From the NCBI RefSeq assembly GCF_013410745.1, contig NZ_JACCFY010000001.1:620001-684000 (forward strand): a stretch of 64,000 nucleotides of DNA, given 5' to 3'. The first letter of the stretch is position 1, and each line of letters opens with the position of its first letter. The position numbers and the translations under genes were made by a program. The notes below the pieces were generated by a model, which worked only from the letters and a program-made list of their open reading frames with translations, was not told where the DNA came from and searched no databases. The stretch comes from Nesterenkonia xinjiangensis. Lineage in GTDB: Bacteria > Actinomycetota > Actinomycetes > Actinomycetales > Micrococcaceae. Below are positions 55,309-63,499 of the stretch, piece after piece.

Positions 55309-55884
55309 ATGCATAAGAAGCTCTCCGCCATTTCCATTGCCGCACTACTCGGACTATCACTGTCCGCTTGCGTCGATGGTATTGAGGCCGATGACGCGGA
55401 TATCAGCGCAGAGGAGGTGGGAGAGGAGCCCGAAGCGTCAACCGCGGACGACGCGGACAACGCTCCCGATGCCCAAGAAGCCGAGGCGGAAGAAGCTGAG
55501 CAGGAACGCGAGCGGGAAGCCGAGGAGGCAGAGGCGGATGAAGCTGAGCGCGAGGCTGAGGAAGAGGCTGCAGTCGAAGACGAGCCCGCGAATGAAGAAA
55601 CCCCTGGCCAGCGCAACGCGAGGCAGTCGGCGGAATCGTACCTGAACTACACGGCATTCTCCCGCCAGGGACTCATCGAGCAGTTGGAGTTCGAGGAATT
55701 CAGTACGGAAGATGCCGAGTATGCAGTCGACCATGTCGAGGTTGACTGGAATGAGCAGGCTGTGAAGTCAGCGGAGTCCTACCTCGAGTACACCTCGTTC
55801 TCGCTTCAGGGCCTCATCGACCAGCTGGAGTTCGAGGGCTTCACACCCGAACAGGCCCAACACGGAGCAAACGAAGCCTACTGA
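55309..55884 (+). CDS. Ltp-family lipoprotein, probable superinfection-exclusion protein
   Basis: 191 aa. Lipoprotein signal LLGLSLSAC (Cys21), then an extremely acidic Glu/Ala/Arg segment (about 60-100) of coiled-coil type, then two copies of the Ltp repeat: SAESYLNYTAFSRQGLIEQL near residue 107 and SAESYLEYTSFSLQGLIDQL near 155, the first followed by EFSTEDAEYAVDHVEVDWNEQA. In Streptococcus phage TP-J34 the Ltp lipoprotein displays two such helix-turn-helix repeats outside the membrane and blocks DNA injection by related phages. The gene is intact and next to the right attachment repeat. Confidence 0.85.
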   Translation: MHKKLSAISIAALLGLSLSACVDGIEADDADISAEEVGEEPEASTADDADNAPDAQEAEAEEAEQEREREAEEAEADEAEREAEEEAAVEDEPANEETPGQRNARQSAESYLNYTAFSRQGLIEQLEFEEFSTEDAEYAVDHVEVDWNEQAVKSAESYLEYTSFSLQGLIDQLEFEGFTPEQAQHGANEAY

Positions 55885-56054
55885 GCGGCATCGTGAAGCG
55901 ACAGTGACGACCTGTAGAGAATCGCACCTCAGGTGCGTTCAGGGGGCGACACTGAAGAATCGACGCGTTTGCAACGGGACACGCCGGAATTGTTCGAAGC
56001 CACCTCACTGGGATGAGACGGATTGCGAAAAGGCAGCCTTCGGGCGTATCCACA

Positions 56055-56076
56055 GGTTCGAATCCCACGCGCTCCG
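56055..56076 (+). repeat. attR-like repeat
   Basis: Identical over 22 bp to the end of tRNA-Ser at 53517-53538. The bases before it do not restore the anticodon arm or acceptor 5' half, so it is not a tRNA. Confidence 0.85.
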
Positions 56077-56083
56077 TCCTTCT

Positions 56084-56121
56084 GCAGGCCCTTGACCAGG
56101 AGTTTCTGGTCGAGGGCCTGC
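56084..56121. terminator. Hairpin just outside the right attachment repeat
   Basis: GCAGGCCCTTGACCAG (56084-56099) pairs with CTGGTCGAGGGCCTGC (56106-56121) over 16 bp with one wobble. It may serve the kinase gene coming from the right. Confidence 0.6.
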
Positions 56122-56176
56122 ACTGTGTCAGCGGGGAGCGCCGATTCGGCGACGCGAGACCAGCGAGACAGAGGTC

Positions 56177-56214
56177 CTCACTGTGTCTCCCGTGTCTCAC
56201 TGTGTCTCCCGTGT
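56177..56214 (+). repeat. Tandem duplication of a 19-bp unit
   Basis: CTCACTGTGTCTCCCGTGT occurs at 56177-56195 and again at 56196-56214. The kinase stop codon lies at the edge of the second unit, so the duplication falls just after the coding region. Confidence 0.7.
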
Positions 56215-56748
56215 CGCGGCGCGCAGTCGCGCGAGGCTCCCCTCGACATCGCCGGGGACGCACCGCACGCAGATCGTCTGGGGCCGCCGCGACACCATGT
56301 CGCACATCGCCTCGTGGAGGCCTCCCACTGCCGTCGCTCCAGGACCCGACTGCAGCATCTGTGCGGCCTGGTGGTTCGGGTCCCGAGACTGAGAACGGGC
56401 TGCAAACTGCGCGGCCGCCTGCTCTGCGGAGCTCATCAGGCAGACCTCCTGGAAGCGAGCGCCTCCACGGCGCGCGACGGCGCCCAGCTCATCGATGAAC
56501 GGCGCGCGCTGGAGGAACTGCGGAACGATGACGTCGTGTCCCGCTGACACGTGGATCTCGCACATAGCCAGGGCGAGCTGCCGAGCTGCCAGCCCGGCCG
56601 CCGTCGGAGCTTCCTGCCAGTCCGTCAGGAAGCCACGGATGGTGTCGACATCCAGCACCAGGGTCATCGCCCGGTCCTGAGCCAGAAGTCGGGCCAGAGT
56701 CGATTTTCCGCTGGCCGGGGCTCCGTTGATCAGCATCACCGTGGGCAT
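56197..56748 (-). CDS. P-loop kinase-like protein (AAA/zeta-toxin-like fold)
   Basis: 183 aa from ATG 56748. Walker A INGAPASGKSTLARLLA with Lys15, a Walker-B-like LVLDVDTIRG near 31-40 and the helix GHDVIVPQFLQR near 72-83. Size and layout fit small nucleoside or sugar kinases and the chloramphenicol-phosphotransferase/zeta-toxin-like group; no antitoxin is next to it, so a housekeeping kinase is as likely. Divergent from the DUF4190 gene. Confidence 0.75.
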   Translation of the reverse strand: MPTVMLINGAPASGKSTLARLLAQDRAMTLVLDVDTIRGFLTDWQEAPTAAGLAARQLALAMCEIHVSAGHDVIVPQFLQRAPFIDELGAVARRGGARFQEVCLMSSAEQAAAQFAARSQSRDPNHQAAQMLQSGPGATAVGGLHEAMCDMVSRRPQTICVRCVPGDVEGSLARLRAATRETQ

Positions 56749-56934
56749 AGGGCCATTGAACCCCGGGGCGCGGGACACGGCAATCCTGCAGATCATCGGC
56801 AGAGCGGCGGACGCATGCGCTTGGCTCAGGTGCACCACTGTCTCCCGGGAGGAAGCCGACCATCCCGAGCGCCTCAAACTGACAGACTGGTGTCCCAGCA
56901 GCCGGACGAGCCGGCCCGGACCCAGGAGGAGACG

Positions 56935-57939
56935 ATGTCAGACGCACCGCATGATCCGCGCCGATCCGGCGAACCCGAGGAGTTCGGCTCAGGCCCGCAT
57001 CACCCGAGCCCGCAGGAGCCCGCGCCGCGCGGGCCCTCCCCCTACGAGGCTGGTCCGCCCAGCTCCTCCGCCCATGACCGCCATGCCGGCCACGGCGAGC
57101 AGCCCCACTACCCTGCCCCGCATGATCCGCATGCGGGCTGGGGTCAGCAGGCCGCACCCAACGGACCTGGATACGGAGCCCAGCCCGGATACGGAGCTCA
57201 GCCCGGCTACGGAGCACAGCCCGGAGGAGCACAGCCCGGAGGAGCACCGAACCAGCCCAACTGGGGCGGCGCCTACGGCCCGCCGCCGCCTCAACCCACC
57301 GGGATGGGCATCACGGCACTGGTCGTCGGCATCATCGCGCTGCTGCTGAGCTTCATCCCCCTGGTCGGTCTGGTCAGCCTCCTGCTCGGCCCCGTGGCGG
57401 TCATCCTCGGCATCATCGCAGTCGTCCGGCGCCACGGACGCGGAGCAGGCATCGCCGGGATCATCACCGGTGGGCTGGGCACAGTCGTCGCGATCGCCGC
57501 ACTGGCGCTCGCCGGGCTGGCCTTCAACAGCTTCATGGACGAGGTGGACCGCACGCAGGAGGAGATCGAGCAGCCAGCGGAGGAAGACGCCCTCGACCCA
57601 GCGGAGGCTCCGACCGACGACGACGCGGAGGACACGGAGGACGGCCCCGAGGGCGGCGCGGACGGCGACGCCGACGAGACCTCACAGGAGGACCTCGACG
57701 ACGCCGTCCAGGAGTGGGAGGAGCGGATTGAGGACGGTGACTTCAGCGAAGTCTCAGAGGAAGACGTCAACGACGCCATCCAGGAGTGGGAACAGAGGAT
57801 GCAGGACGGCGACGCCGACGATTGGCAGGAGCTCGCCGAACAGTGGGAGGGCGAGCTCGACGAAGAGGAGCTGCAGCGGATCCAGGAGGAGCTCGGGCAC
57901 CAGTTCGAGGACCTCCCCGAGCAGCTGCCCGGCGGCTGA
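56935..57939 (+). CDS. DUF4190 membrane protein with repeat-rich N-terminus and acidic C-terminus
   Basis: 334 aa from ATG 56935 (CAGGAGGAG upstream). Residues 1-120 are Pro/Gly/His-rich and disordered with GYGAQPGYGAQPG repeats; 122-200 hold the two-helix DUF4190 domain (GMGITALVVGIIALLLSFIP and GIAGIITGGLGTVVAIAALA). The C-terminal 130 residues are very acidic and contain two similar units (DDAVQEWEERIEDGDFSEVS and NDAIQEWEQRMQDGDADDW). DUF4190 proteins are common in actinobacteria and of unknown function. The acidic tail is presumably outside the membrane. Confidence 0.75.
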   Translation: MSDAPHDPRRSGEPEEFGSGPHHPSPQEPAPRGPSPYEAGPPSSSAHDRHAGHGEQPHYPAPHDPHAGWGQQAAPNGPGYGAQPGYGAQPGYGAQPGGAQPGGAPNQPNWGGAYGPPPPQPTGMGITALVVGIIALLLSFIPLVGLVSLLLGPVAVILGIIAVVRRHGRGAGIAGIITGGLGTVVAIAALALAGLAFNSFMDEVDRTQEEIEQPAEEDALDPAEAPTDDDAEDTEDGPEGGADGDADETSQEDLDDAVQEWEERIEDGDFSEVSEEDVNDAIQEWEQRMQDGDADDWQELAEQWEGELDEEELQRIQEELGHQFEDLPEQLPGG

Positions 57940-57978
57940 GGGCAGGCGCCCTCACGCAGGACCCTCAGGGCCGACGGA

Positions 57979-58908
57979 TCAGGCCTGGTCCTTGAACACC
58001 ACCAGGAACTTGTGGGCCTCGTCCTCCGTGAGCGGAGAGTGGTCGGCCAGCAGGGTGGCGGCCTCGTCCACATGGTCGTCGCGCAGCAGCGCGTAGAGCT
58101 GATCGTGGACCCAGGGCTCGAGGTCCTCATGGGAGAGAGTGATCTTCTCCTCCCCCCGCTGGACCTCCAGGTGGAAGCCGGCGAGCTCCTGATCCTGCTC
58201 CGCCCAGTCCTCGGGGATGGTCAGCTCGTCCTCCAGGGAGAACCCAGACTCCGCGAGGAGCCGGCGGGCCTTCTCATCGACCTCATCGTGACCGGAGGAG
58301 CCCGCCGTCGAATCCGGCCCGCCCTCGCCGGCCGCGTCGGCGGAGCCGGCAGACCCGGCTGTGCGGGATCGGCCACCAGGGATGTCCGGCACGTCCTCTC
58401 GGTTCTCGCCGATGATCTCTCCGGTCTCCGGGTCGGCCTCGGCGATCGGGCGCCCTTCCCGGTCAGAGTCGGCATCCGCCCGCACGCCGTCGATGACGTC
58501 CTCGACGTACTCGCCCTCGTCAGCGCTGGGCGCCGAGGCGGCCGGCGCCGTCCCGGCCTCCGGCCCGGCCCCTGCCGGGTCACCGCCGAGCTCATCCTCG
58601 AGCTGCAGCTCCGAGGGAGGCTTCTGCGGAAAACGGTGCAGGGCCTGGACAGCGATGAGGCAGTCCTTCACCGGAGCCCCGGTGGCATGCTTGAACAGCG
58701 CCAGGGCCCGCTGTCCATCGTCTGCGGCGATGGCCCGATACACTTCTCGGTGCTGATCATCGGTCAGCAGTTTCGCCGCCATCCGGGCGTTCTCCGGTGT
58801 GACGGCTTCCTCGATCCGCTTGTTCAGGCGCTGCCCCTGGCGCTGAAGGAGCAGCCGGACCCCGAAGAACAGCAGGACGGCCAATGCGATAGCTGCGAGA
58901 AACTCCAC
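57979..58908 (-). CDS. Membrane-anchored protein with an L7/L12-like segment
   Basis: 309 aa from GTG 58908. One N-terminal membrane helix (FLAAIALAVLLFFGVRLLL), a helical region (about 25-100) containing ALFKHATGAPVKDCLIAVQA, which resembles the C-terminal fold of ribosomal protein L7/L12, then a long acidic/Ser-rich linker (about 105-215) and a C-terminal helical domain (AEQDQELAGFHLEV, LSHEDLEPWVHDQLYALL, LTEDEAHKFLVVFKDQ). Such L7/L12-like membrane proteins are seen in actinobacteria but have no known function. Convergent with the DUF4190 gene. Confidence 0.6.
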   Translation of the reverse strand: MEFLAAIALAVLLFFGVRLLLQRQGQRLNKRIEEAVTPENARMAAKLLTDDQHREVYRAIAADDGQRALALFKHATGAPVKDCLIAVQALHRFPQKPPSELQLEDELGGDPAGAGPEAGTAPAASAPSADEGEYVEDVIDGVRADADSDREGRPIAEADPETGEIIGENREDVPDIPGGRSRTAGSAGSADAAGEGGPDSTAGSSGHDEVDEKARRLLAESGFSLEDELTIPEDWAEQDQELAGFHLEVQRGEEKITLSHEDLEPWVHDQLYALLRDDHVDEAATLLADHSPLTEDEAHKFLVVFKDQA

Positions 58909-58996
58909 ACCGCCAGTCTAGGTCAGTCAGCTGGGCGGTGTCTGCGAGGTCACGTCAGCGGAGATCAACGCCTCGGGGAGCCACCCCGGCGCGGTC

Positions 58997-60214
58997 TCAG
59001 TTCCGCGGCAGCACCAGCGCCGCCGCCGTCGTCGCCGCGGCCACCAGCACCAGCACCATCCCGACCGTGCCTGGCCAGCCGAACAGGTGCAGGAACGTGC
59101 CTCCGAGGAACCCGAACACCGAGGAGCCGGCGTAGTAGCCCAGGTTGTACAACGACGCCGACTGCGCGCGTCCCGCCACCGCGGAGGACCCTGCCCAGCC
59201 CGCCGCCACCGCATGGGCGGCGAAGAACCCTGCGGTGAGCACCACCATCCCGAGGATCACCACCGGCAGACTGGGCACCAGGGTCAGCAGCACCCCGGCG
59301 GCCATCACCAGGTTCCCGCCCAGCAGCACCGGCCGCCGGGAGAACCTTGCGGCCAGGCGCCCGGCCCGCGGTGAGGACCACGTGCCGGCCAGGTAGGCCA
59401 GGAACACGAAGGCTGCCAGCCAGATCGGCAGCTGGAACGGCGGCCCGGCCAGCTGGAAGCCCAGATAGTTGTACATCGCCACGAAGCCGCCCATGGTGAG
59501 GAAGCCCTGCAGATAGACCACCCACAGCGCCGGCGAGCGCAGATTGCCGGTCAACGCGGCCACCGCCTCGAGGACCCGGGTGCGCCGGGGTGTGAAGCGC
59601 ACCGCCGAGGGTGCAAGCCGCAGGAACAGCAGCACACACGCCACGGCGAGGATCGTGACGCTGAGCATGCCGACCCGCCACCCCAGCTGCTCGCCGATCG
59701 GGGCGGCCACCAGCCGGCCGCTCAGCCCACCCACCGTGGTGCCGGAGATGTAGGTGCCCGCAGCCACGGCGGCCGCCCGCGGATGGACCTCCTCGCTGAG
59801 GTAGGCCACGGCGAGCGCCGGGACCCCACCCAGCATGACCCCTTCGACGAAGCGCACCACCAACGTCCAGGAGAAGTCCGGCACGACGACGGCGACCAGC
59901 GCACACAGGCAGGCCAGGCTGATGGCCCACAGCATGGCCGGCCTCCGCCCGTGGGCGTCGCCGATGTAGGACCAGGGGATCACGCCCAGAGCGAGCCCGA
60001 AGGTGGCCGCGGAGATCATCAGTGCCGCCTGATCGGCGGTGACGTGCTGATCAGCGGAGATCACCGGCAGCAGCCCCTGCGGGGAGTAGAGCTGGGCGAA
60101 GGTGGCCACTCCGAGGAAGAACAGGGCGGCCAGCAGCCGGCGGTACGCCGCGGTGCCCGGCTCATGCCCGCCGTGGCCGGATCCCGGTGAGCGGGCGTCG
60201 TCGTCGGCTCTCAC
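58997..60214 (-). CDS. MFS transporter, YnfM/arabinose-efflux-like
   Basis: 405 aa from GTG 60214; 12 membrane helices. Motif A GDAHGRRPAMLWAI in loop 2-3 and YSPQGLLPVISADQHVTADQ after helix 1, as in YnfM/Cmr-type drug or sugar efflux permeases. The adjacent phosphomannomutase is divergent and unrelated by function. Substrate unknown. Confidence 0.88.
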   Translation of the reverse strand: MRADDDARSPGSGHGGHEPGTAAYRRLLAALFFLGVATFAQLYSPQGLLPVISADQHVTADQAALMISAATFGLALGVIPWSYIGDAHGRRPAMLWAISLACLCALVAVVVPDFSWTLVVRFVEGVMLGGVPALAVAYLSEEVHPRAAAVAAGTYISGTTVGGLSGRLVAAPIGEQLGWRVGMLSVTILAVACVLLFLRLAPSAVRFTPRRTRVLEAVAALTGNLRSPALWVVYLQGFLTMGGFVAMYNYLGFQLAGPPFQLPIWLAAFVFLAYLAGTWSSPRAGRLAARFSRRPVLLGGNLVMAAGVLLTLVPSLPVVILGMVVLTAGFFAAHAVAAGWAGSSAVAGRAQSASLYNLGYYAGSSVFGFLGGTFLHLFGWPGTVGMVLVLVAAATTAAALVLPRN

Positions 60215-60280
60215 TCAGCTCACCCTACGCCCGGACTCCTGACCAGTGCCGCCGGTGCCACGTGTGTGAAGATGCTGGCT

Positions 60281-60286
60281 TACCAT
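60281..60286 (+). promoter_or_regulatory. -10 box of manB, leaderless start
   Basis: TACCAT, 6-nt spacer, GTG 60293; an earlier in-frame GTG at 60266 lies upstream of this box and is therefore unlikely. Confidence 0.5.
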
Positions 60287-60292
60287 GAACCG

Positions 60293-61708
60293 GTGAGCAT
60301 CGATCTTTCCGCCTCCTTCAAGGCTTATGACGTCCGCGGTCTCGTCGGCGAGACCATCACCGAAGACTCCGTGCGGGCGGTGGGCGCCGCCTTCGTGGAC
60401 GTGCTGAACCTGGCGGGCCGCCGGGTTCTGGTGGGTGGGGACATGCGCCCCTCCTCCGAGGACTTTTCCGCGGCCTTCAGCGAGGGAGCGCGCGCCCGGG
60501 GAGCCGACGTCGTCCAGCTGGGGCTGATCTCCACCGACATGCTCTACTTCGCCTCCGGGACCCTGCAGGCCCCCGGCGTGGTCTTCACCGCCTCGCACAA
60601 CCCGGCCGGCTACAACGGGATGAAGATGTCGCGGGCCGGGGCGGTGCCGCTCTCGGCGGACACCGGCCTCACCGAGATCCGCGACGCCGCCCAGGCCCTG
60701 CTCGACGCCGCCGGTGAAGACGGCGTCGTCATCCCCGCCGCCGAGCACACCGGAACGGTGGAGCAGGCCGACCAGCTGCACGCCTATGCGGCGTACCTGC
60801 GCTCGCTGGTGGACCTCTCCAGCATCCGGCCGCTGAAGGTCGTGGTCGACGCCGCCAACGGGATGGCCGGACTCACCACCCCGGCGGTGTTGGGCGACTC
60901 GTTCCTGGATGCCCTTCCGCTTGAGATCGTGCCGCTGTACTTCGAGCTGGACGGCACCTTCCCCAACCACCCGGCGAACCCGCTGGAGTCGGAGAACCTG
61001 CGTGACCTGCAGGCCGCGGTGGTGGAGCACGGCGCGGACATCGGGCTGGCCTTCGACGGCGACGCCGACCGGTGCTTCGTGATCGACGAGAGCGGCGAGC
61101 CGGTCTCCCCGTCAGCGGTGACCGCCTTGGTGGCCCGCCGGGAAATCGCCCGCGCCCGGGCCGAGGGTGAACAGACCCCTGTCATCATCCACAACCTCAT
61201 CACCTCCCGGGCGGTGCCCGAGCTGGTGGAGGCCGAGGCCGGCCGAGCGGTGGAGACCCGTGTGGGGCACTCCTTCATCAAGGCCGTGATGGCCCAGGAG
61301 CAGGCCGTCTTCGGCGGAGAGCACTCCGCCCACTACTACTTCCGAGACTTCTTCAACGCCGACACCGGAATGCTCGCTGCCATGCATGTGCTCGCCGCCC
61401 TGGGGCGCCAGGAGCTGCCGCTCTCCGAGCTGGCCGCCGAGTACAGTCCCTACTACGCCTCCGGGGAGATCAACTCCGAGGTGGAGGACAAGCGGGCCGC
61501 CGCCGAACGGGTGCAGCACGCCTTCGCCGAGCGGGACACCGTCGTCTCCCACGTGGACGGCCTGACGGTCCGCGCCGGGGACGGCACCTGGTGGTTCAAT
61601 CTGCGTCCCTCCAACACGGAGCCGTTCCTGCGGTTCAACGGCGAGGCGCACAGCGCAGCCAGGATGGAGTCCGTCCGCGACGAGGTGTTGGAGATCGTGC
61701 GCGGCTGA
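60293..61708 (+). CDS. manB: Phosphomannomutase/phosphoglucomutase
   Basis: 471 aa from GTG 60293, set by the leaderless promoter. Alpha-phosphohexomutase fold: phosphoserine loop TASHNPAGYNGMKM near residue 99, metal loop FDGDADRCFVIDE near 256, sugar loop GEHSAHYYFRDFF near 343 and phosphate loop RPSNTEPFLRFN near 439. Interconverts mannose- or glucose-1- and 6-phosphates for GDP-mannose and glycan synthesis. Confidence 0.93.
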   Translation: MSIDLSASFKAYDVRGLVGETITEDSVRAVGAAFVDVLNLAGRRVLVGGDMRPSSEDFSAAFSEGARARGADVVQLGLISTDMLYFASGTLQAPGVVFTASHNPAGYNGMKMSRAGAVPLSADTGLTEIRDAAQALLDAAGEDGVVIPAAEHTGTVEQADQLHAYAAYLRSLVDLSSIRPLKVVVDAANGMAGLTTPAVLGDSFLDALPLEIVPLYFELDGTFPNHPANPLESENLRDLQAAVVEHGADIGLAFDGDADRCFVIDESGEPVSPSAVTALVARREIARARAEGEQTPVIIHNLITSRAVPELVEAEAGRAVETRVGHSFIKAVMAQEQAVFGGEHSAHYYFRDFFNADTGMLAAMHVLAALGRQELPLSELAAEYSPYYASGEINSEVEDKRAAAERVQHAFAERDTVVSHVDGLTVRAGDGTWWFNLRPSNTEPFLRFNGEAHSAARMESVRDEVLEIVRG

Positions 61709-61755
61709 GCGTTCCGCCGCGGAGAAGTGTCAGGTCTCACCATGCGAATCACCTC

Positions 61756-61786
61756 TTGACAGGCCTGAGAGCACCCGGCCTACTAT
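61756..61786 (+). promoter_or_regulatory. Promoter of the OFA-family transporter
   Basis: TTGACA (61756-61761), 19-bp spacer, TACTAT (61781-61786); the spacer is 1-2 bp long. The start codon is 47 nt past the -10 box. Confidence 0.5.
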
Positions 61787-61832
61787 CACCCCGGTTCAGC
61801 TGTGACTTGCCGCACTTCGATCGGGAGGCCCC

Positions 61833-63365
61833 ATGTCCGTCACCGTCGCCGAGCGCTCCGCATCCCTGCAGCGCATCACCGCAGGTCCTGGATTCAACCG
61901 CTGGCTGATCCCCCCGGCCGCATTGGCGATCCACCTGTGCATCGGCCAGGCCTACGCCACCAGCGTGTACAAGACCTCCCTGGTGGCGCATTTCGAGACC
62001 AGCCTGACGGCCGTCGGGGTGATCTTCTCCCTCGCGATCGTGATGCTGGGCCTCTCCGCGGCGATCTTCGGCACCTGGGTGGACCGCAACGGGCCTCGCC
62101 GAGCGATGATCGCCGCGGCCGTGTGCTGGGCGACGGGGTTCTTCGTCGGGGCGGCCGGGATCTTCACCTCGCAGCTGTGGCTGGTCTACCTGGGCTACGG
62201 GGTGATCGGTGGCATCGGGCTCGGCATCGGCTACATCTCACCGGTCTCCACCCTGATGAAATGGTTCCCCGATCGGCCGGGGCTGGCCACCGGAATGGCC
62301 ATCATGGGCTTCGGCGGCGGCGCGATGATCGCCAGCCCTCTCTCCTCCACCGCTCTGGGCCTCTATGACCCGGACTTCGACCCGGCCACCGGCATCTACT
62401 CCGGAGCCGCCGTCGGCGGACTGTTCCTCACCCTGGGCGCGGTATACCTGGTGGTCATGCTCTTCGGCGCCTGGTTGGTGCGCGTGCCCGCGCCAGGTTG
62501 GACCCCCGAGGGCTACGATCCCTCGCAGGAGAAGAGGAAGGCGCTGGTGACCAGCGGGCATGTGAGCGCCGACCGGGCGCTGCGCACCCCGCAGTTCTGG
62601 CTGCTGTGGATCATCCTCTTCTGCAACGTGACCGCCGGCATCGGCATCCTGGAGCAGGCGGCACCGATGATCCAGGACTTCTTCCGGAGCGACGGCAGCA
62701 CGGCGATCGCCGGCGCCGCGGCAGCCGGGTTCGTGGGTTTCCTCAGCCTGACCAACATGGCCGGACGCTTCGTGTGGTCCTCCACCTCCGACCTCGTGGG
62801 GCGCAAGAACATCTACATGCTCTACCTGGGCGGCGGACTGGTGCTCTACACGCTGCTGGCCGTCCAGGGGCCGACGTCGGTGGTCCTGTTCATCATCCTG
62901 GCCGGGATCATCCTCAGCTTCTACGGCGGCGGGTTCGCCACCATCCCTGCCTATCTGCGCGATCTCTTCGGCACCCTCGAGGTCGGGGCGATCCACGGTC
63001 GCCTGCTAACCGCCTGGTCCTGCGCAGGGGTCATGGGCCCGCTGATCATCAACGGGTTCCTCGACGCCCGCGGCGAGCCAGGCAACCTCACCGCCGCAGA
63101 CTATCGGCCCGCCCTTTTCACCATGGTGGGGCTGCTGGTGATCGGCCTGATCGCCAACGTCCTGGTCCGCGCGGTGGATGAGAAGCACCACGTCAGCACC
63201 GGGACACCCGCCGCCACGGCGACGTCGGCGACTTCCTCCGTCCCGGAGGTGGAACCGGCGGGCACTCCACGCGTGCCGGTCTGGCTGGCGTGGGCCGTGG
63301 TGTCGCTTCCCTTGGCGTACGGGGTGCTGCAGACGCTGAGCAACGCACTGGGACTCTTCGCCTGA
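61833..63365 (+). CDS. MFS transporter, oxalate/formate antiporter (OFA) family
   Basis: 510 aa with 12 membrane helices and a C-terminal Pro/Thr/Ser linker followed by an extra hydrophobic segment (WLAWAVVSLPLAYGVLQTL), making it longer than most. OFA marks: GFNRWLIPPAALAIHLCIGQ at the start, GWxxGG-like region YGVIGGIGLGIGYISPVSTL and MKWFPDRPGLATGMAIMGFG. Family members exchange small carboxylates, but specificity is not predictable. ATG 61833 follows GGGAGG. Confidence 0.9.
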   Translation: MSVTVAERSASLQRITAGPGFNRWLIPPAALAIHLCIGQAYATSVYKTSLVAHFETSLTAVGVIFSLAIVMLGLSAAIFGTWVDRNGPRRAMIAAAVCWATGFFVGAAGIFTSQLWLVYLGYGVIGGIGLGIGYISPVSTLMKWFPDRPGLATGMAIMGFGGGAMIASPLSSTALGLYDPDFDPATGIYSGAAVGGLFLTLGAVYLVVMLFGAWLVRVPAPGWTPEGYDPSQEKRKALVTSGHVSADRALRTPQFWLLWIILFCNVTAGIGILEQAAPMIQDFFRSDGSTAIAGAAAAGFVGFLSLTNMAGRFVWSSTSDLVGRKNIYMLYLGGGLVLYTLLAVQGPTSVVLFIILAGIILSFYGGGFATIPAYLRDLFGTLEVGAIHGRLLTAWSCAGVMGPLIINGFLDARGEPGNLTAADYRPALFTMVGLLVIGLIANVLVRAVDEKHHVSTGTPAATATSATSSVPEVEPAGTPRVPVWLAWAVVSLPLAYGVLQTLSNALGLFA

Positions 63366-63499
63366 CCTACCCCCGGGGGGACCCTCAGAGCCGGACCACC
63401 TCCGTGGGTTCCCTCAGGAATCGTGAGCGCCATCGACATTCGCAGGGCCTGGAGATCGTCCGCGGCTGAACGTGCCCCACTCCGGCTCAGTCCCAGTCG

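Larger units (their letters stand above)
53517..56076. mobile_element. Degenerate tRNA-Ser-integrated element (prophage or island remnant), 2.56 kb
   Basis: Bounded by identical 22-bp direct repeats, the left one inside tRNA-Ser. Inside: tRNA terminator, an integrase N-terminal fragment (53637-53754), an unknown gene (53872-54390), a small exported protein (54813-55124), a helix-turn-helix fragment (55082-55234) and an intact Ltp-family lipoprotein (55309-55884). Codon use and GC are lower and more mixed than in flanking core genes. The layout, integrase remnant near the left end and superinfection-exclusion-type lipoprotein, fits a decayed prophage that has kept one useful gene. Confidence 0.75.
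55885..56196. other. 312-bp interval with attachment site and terminator
   Basis: Holds the right 22-bp repeat (56055-56076) and the hairpin at 56084-56121, plus the start of a 19-bp tandem repeat (56177-56214). No gene seen. Confidence 0.6.

Noticed and set aside
56197-56748. Zeta-type toxin of a toxin-antitoxin system
   Set aside because: The P-loop fold fits, but there is no small antitoxin gene beside it and the gene lies outside the integrated element, so only a kinase-like label is given.
63440-63475. Sequence similar to the end of manB (TGGAGATCGT.CGCGGCTGA) after the OFA transporter gene
   Set aside because: Only about 22 bp with mismatches and no surrounding similarity; not enough to call a duplicated gene end.
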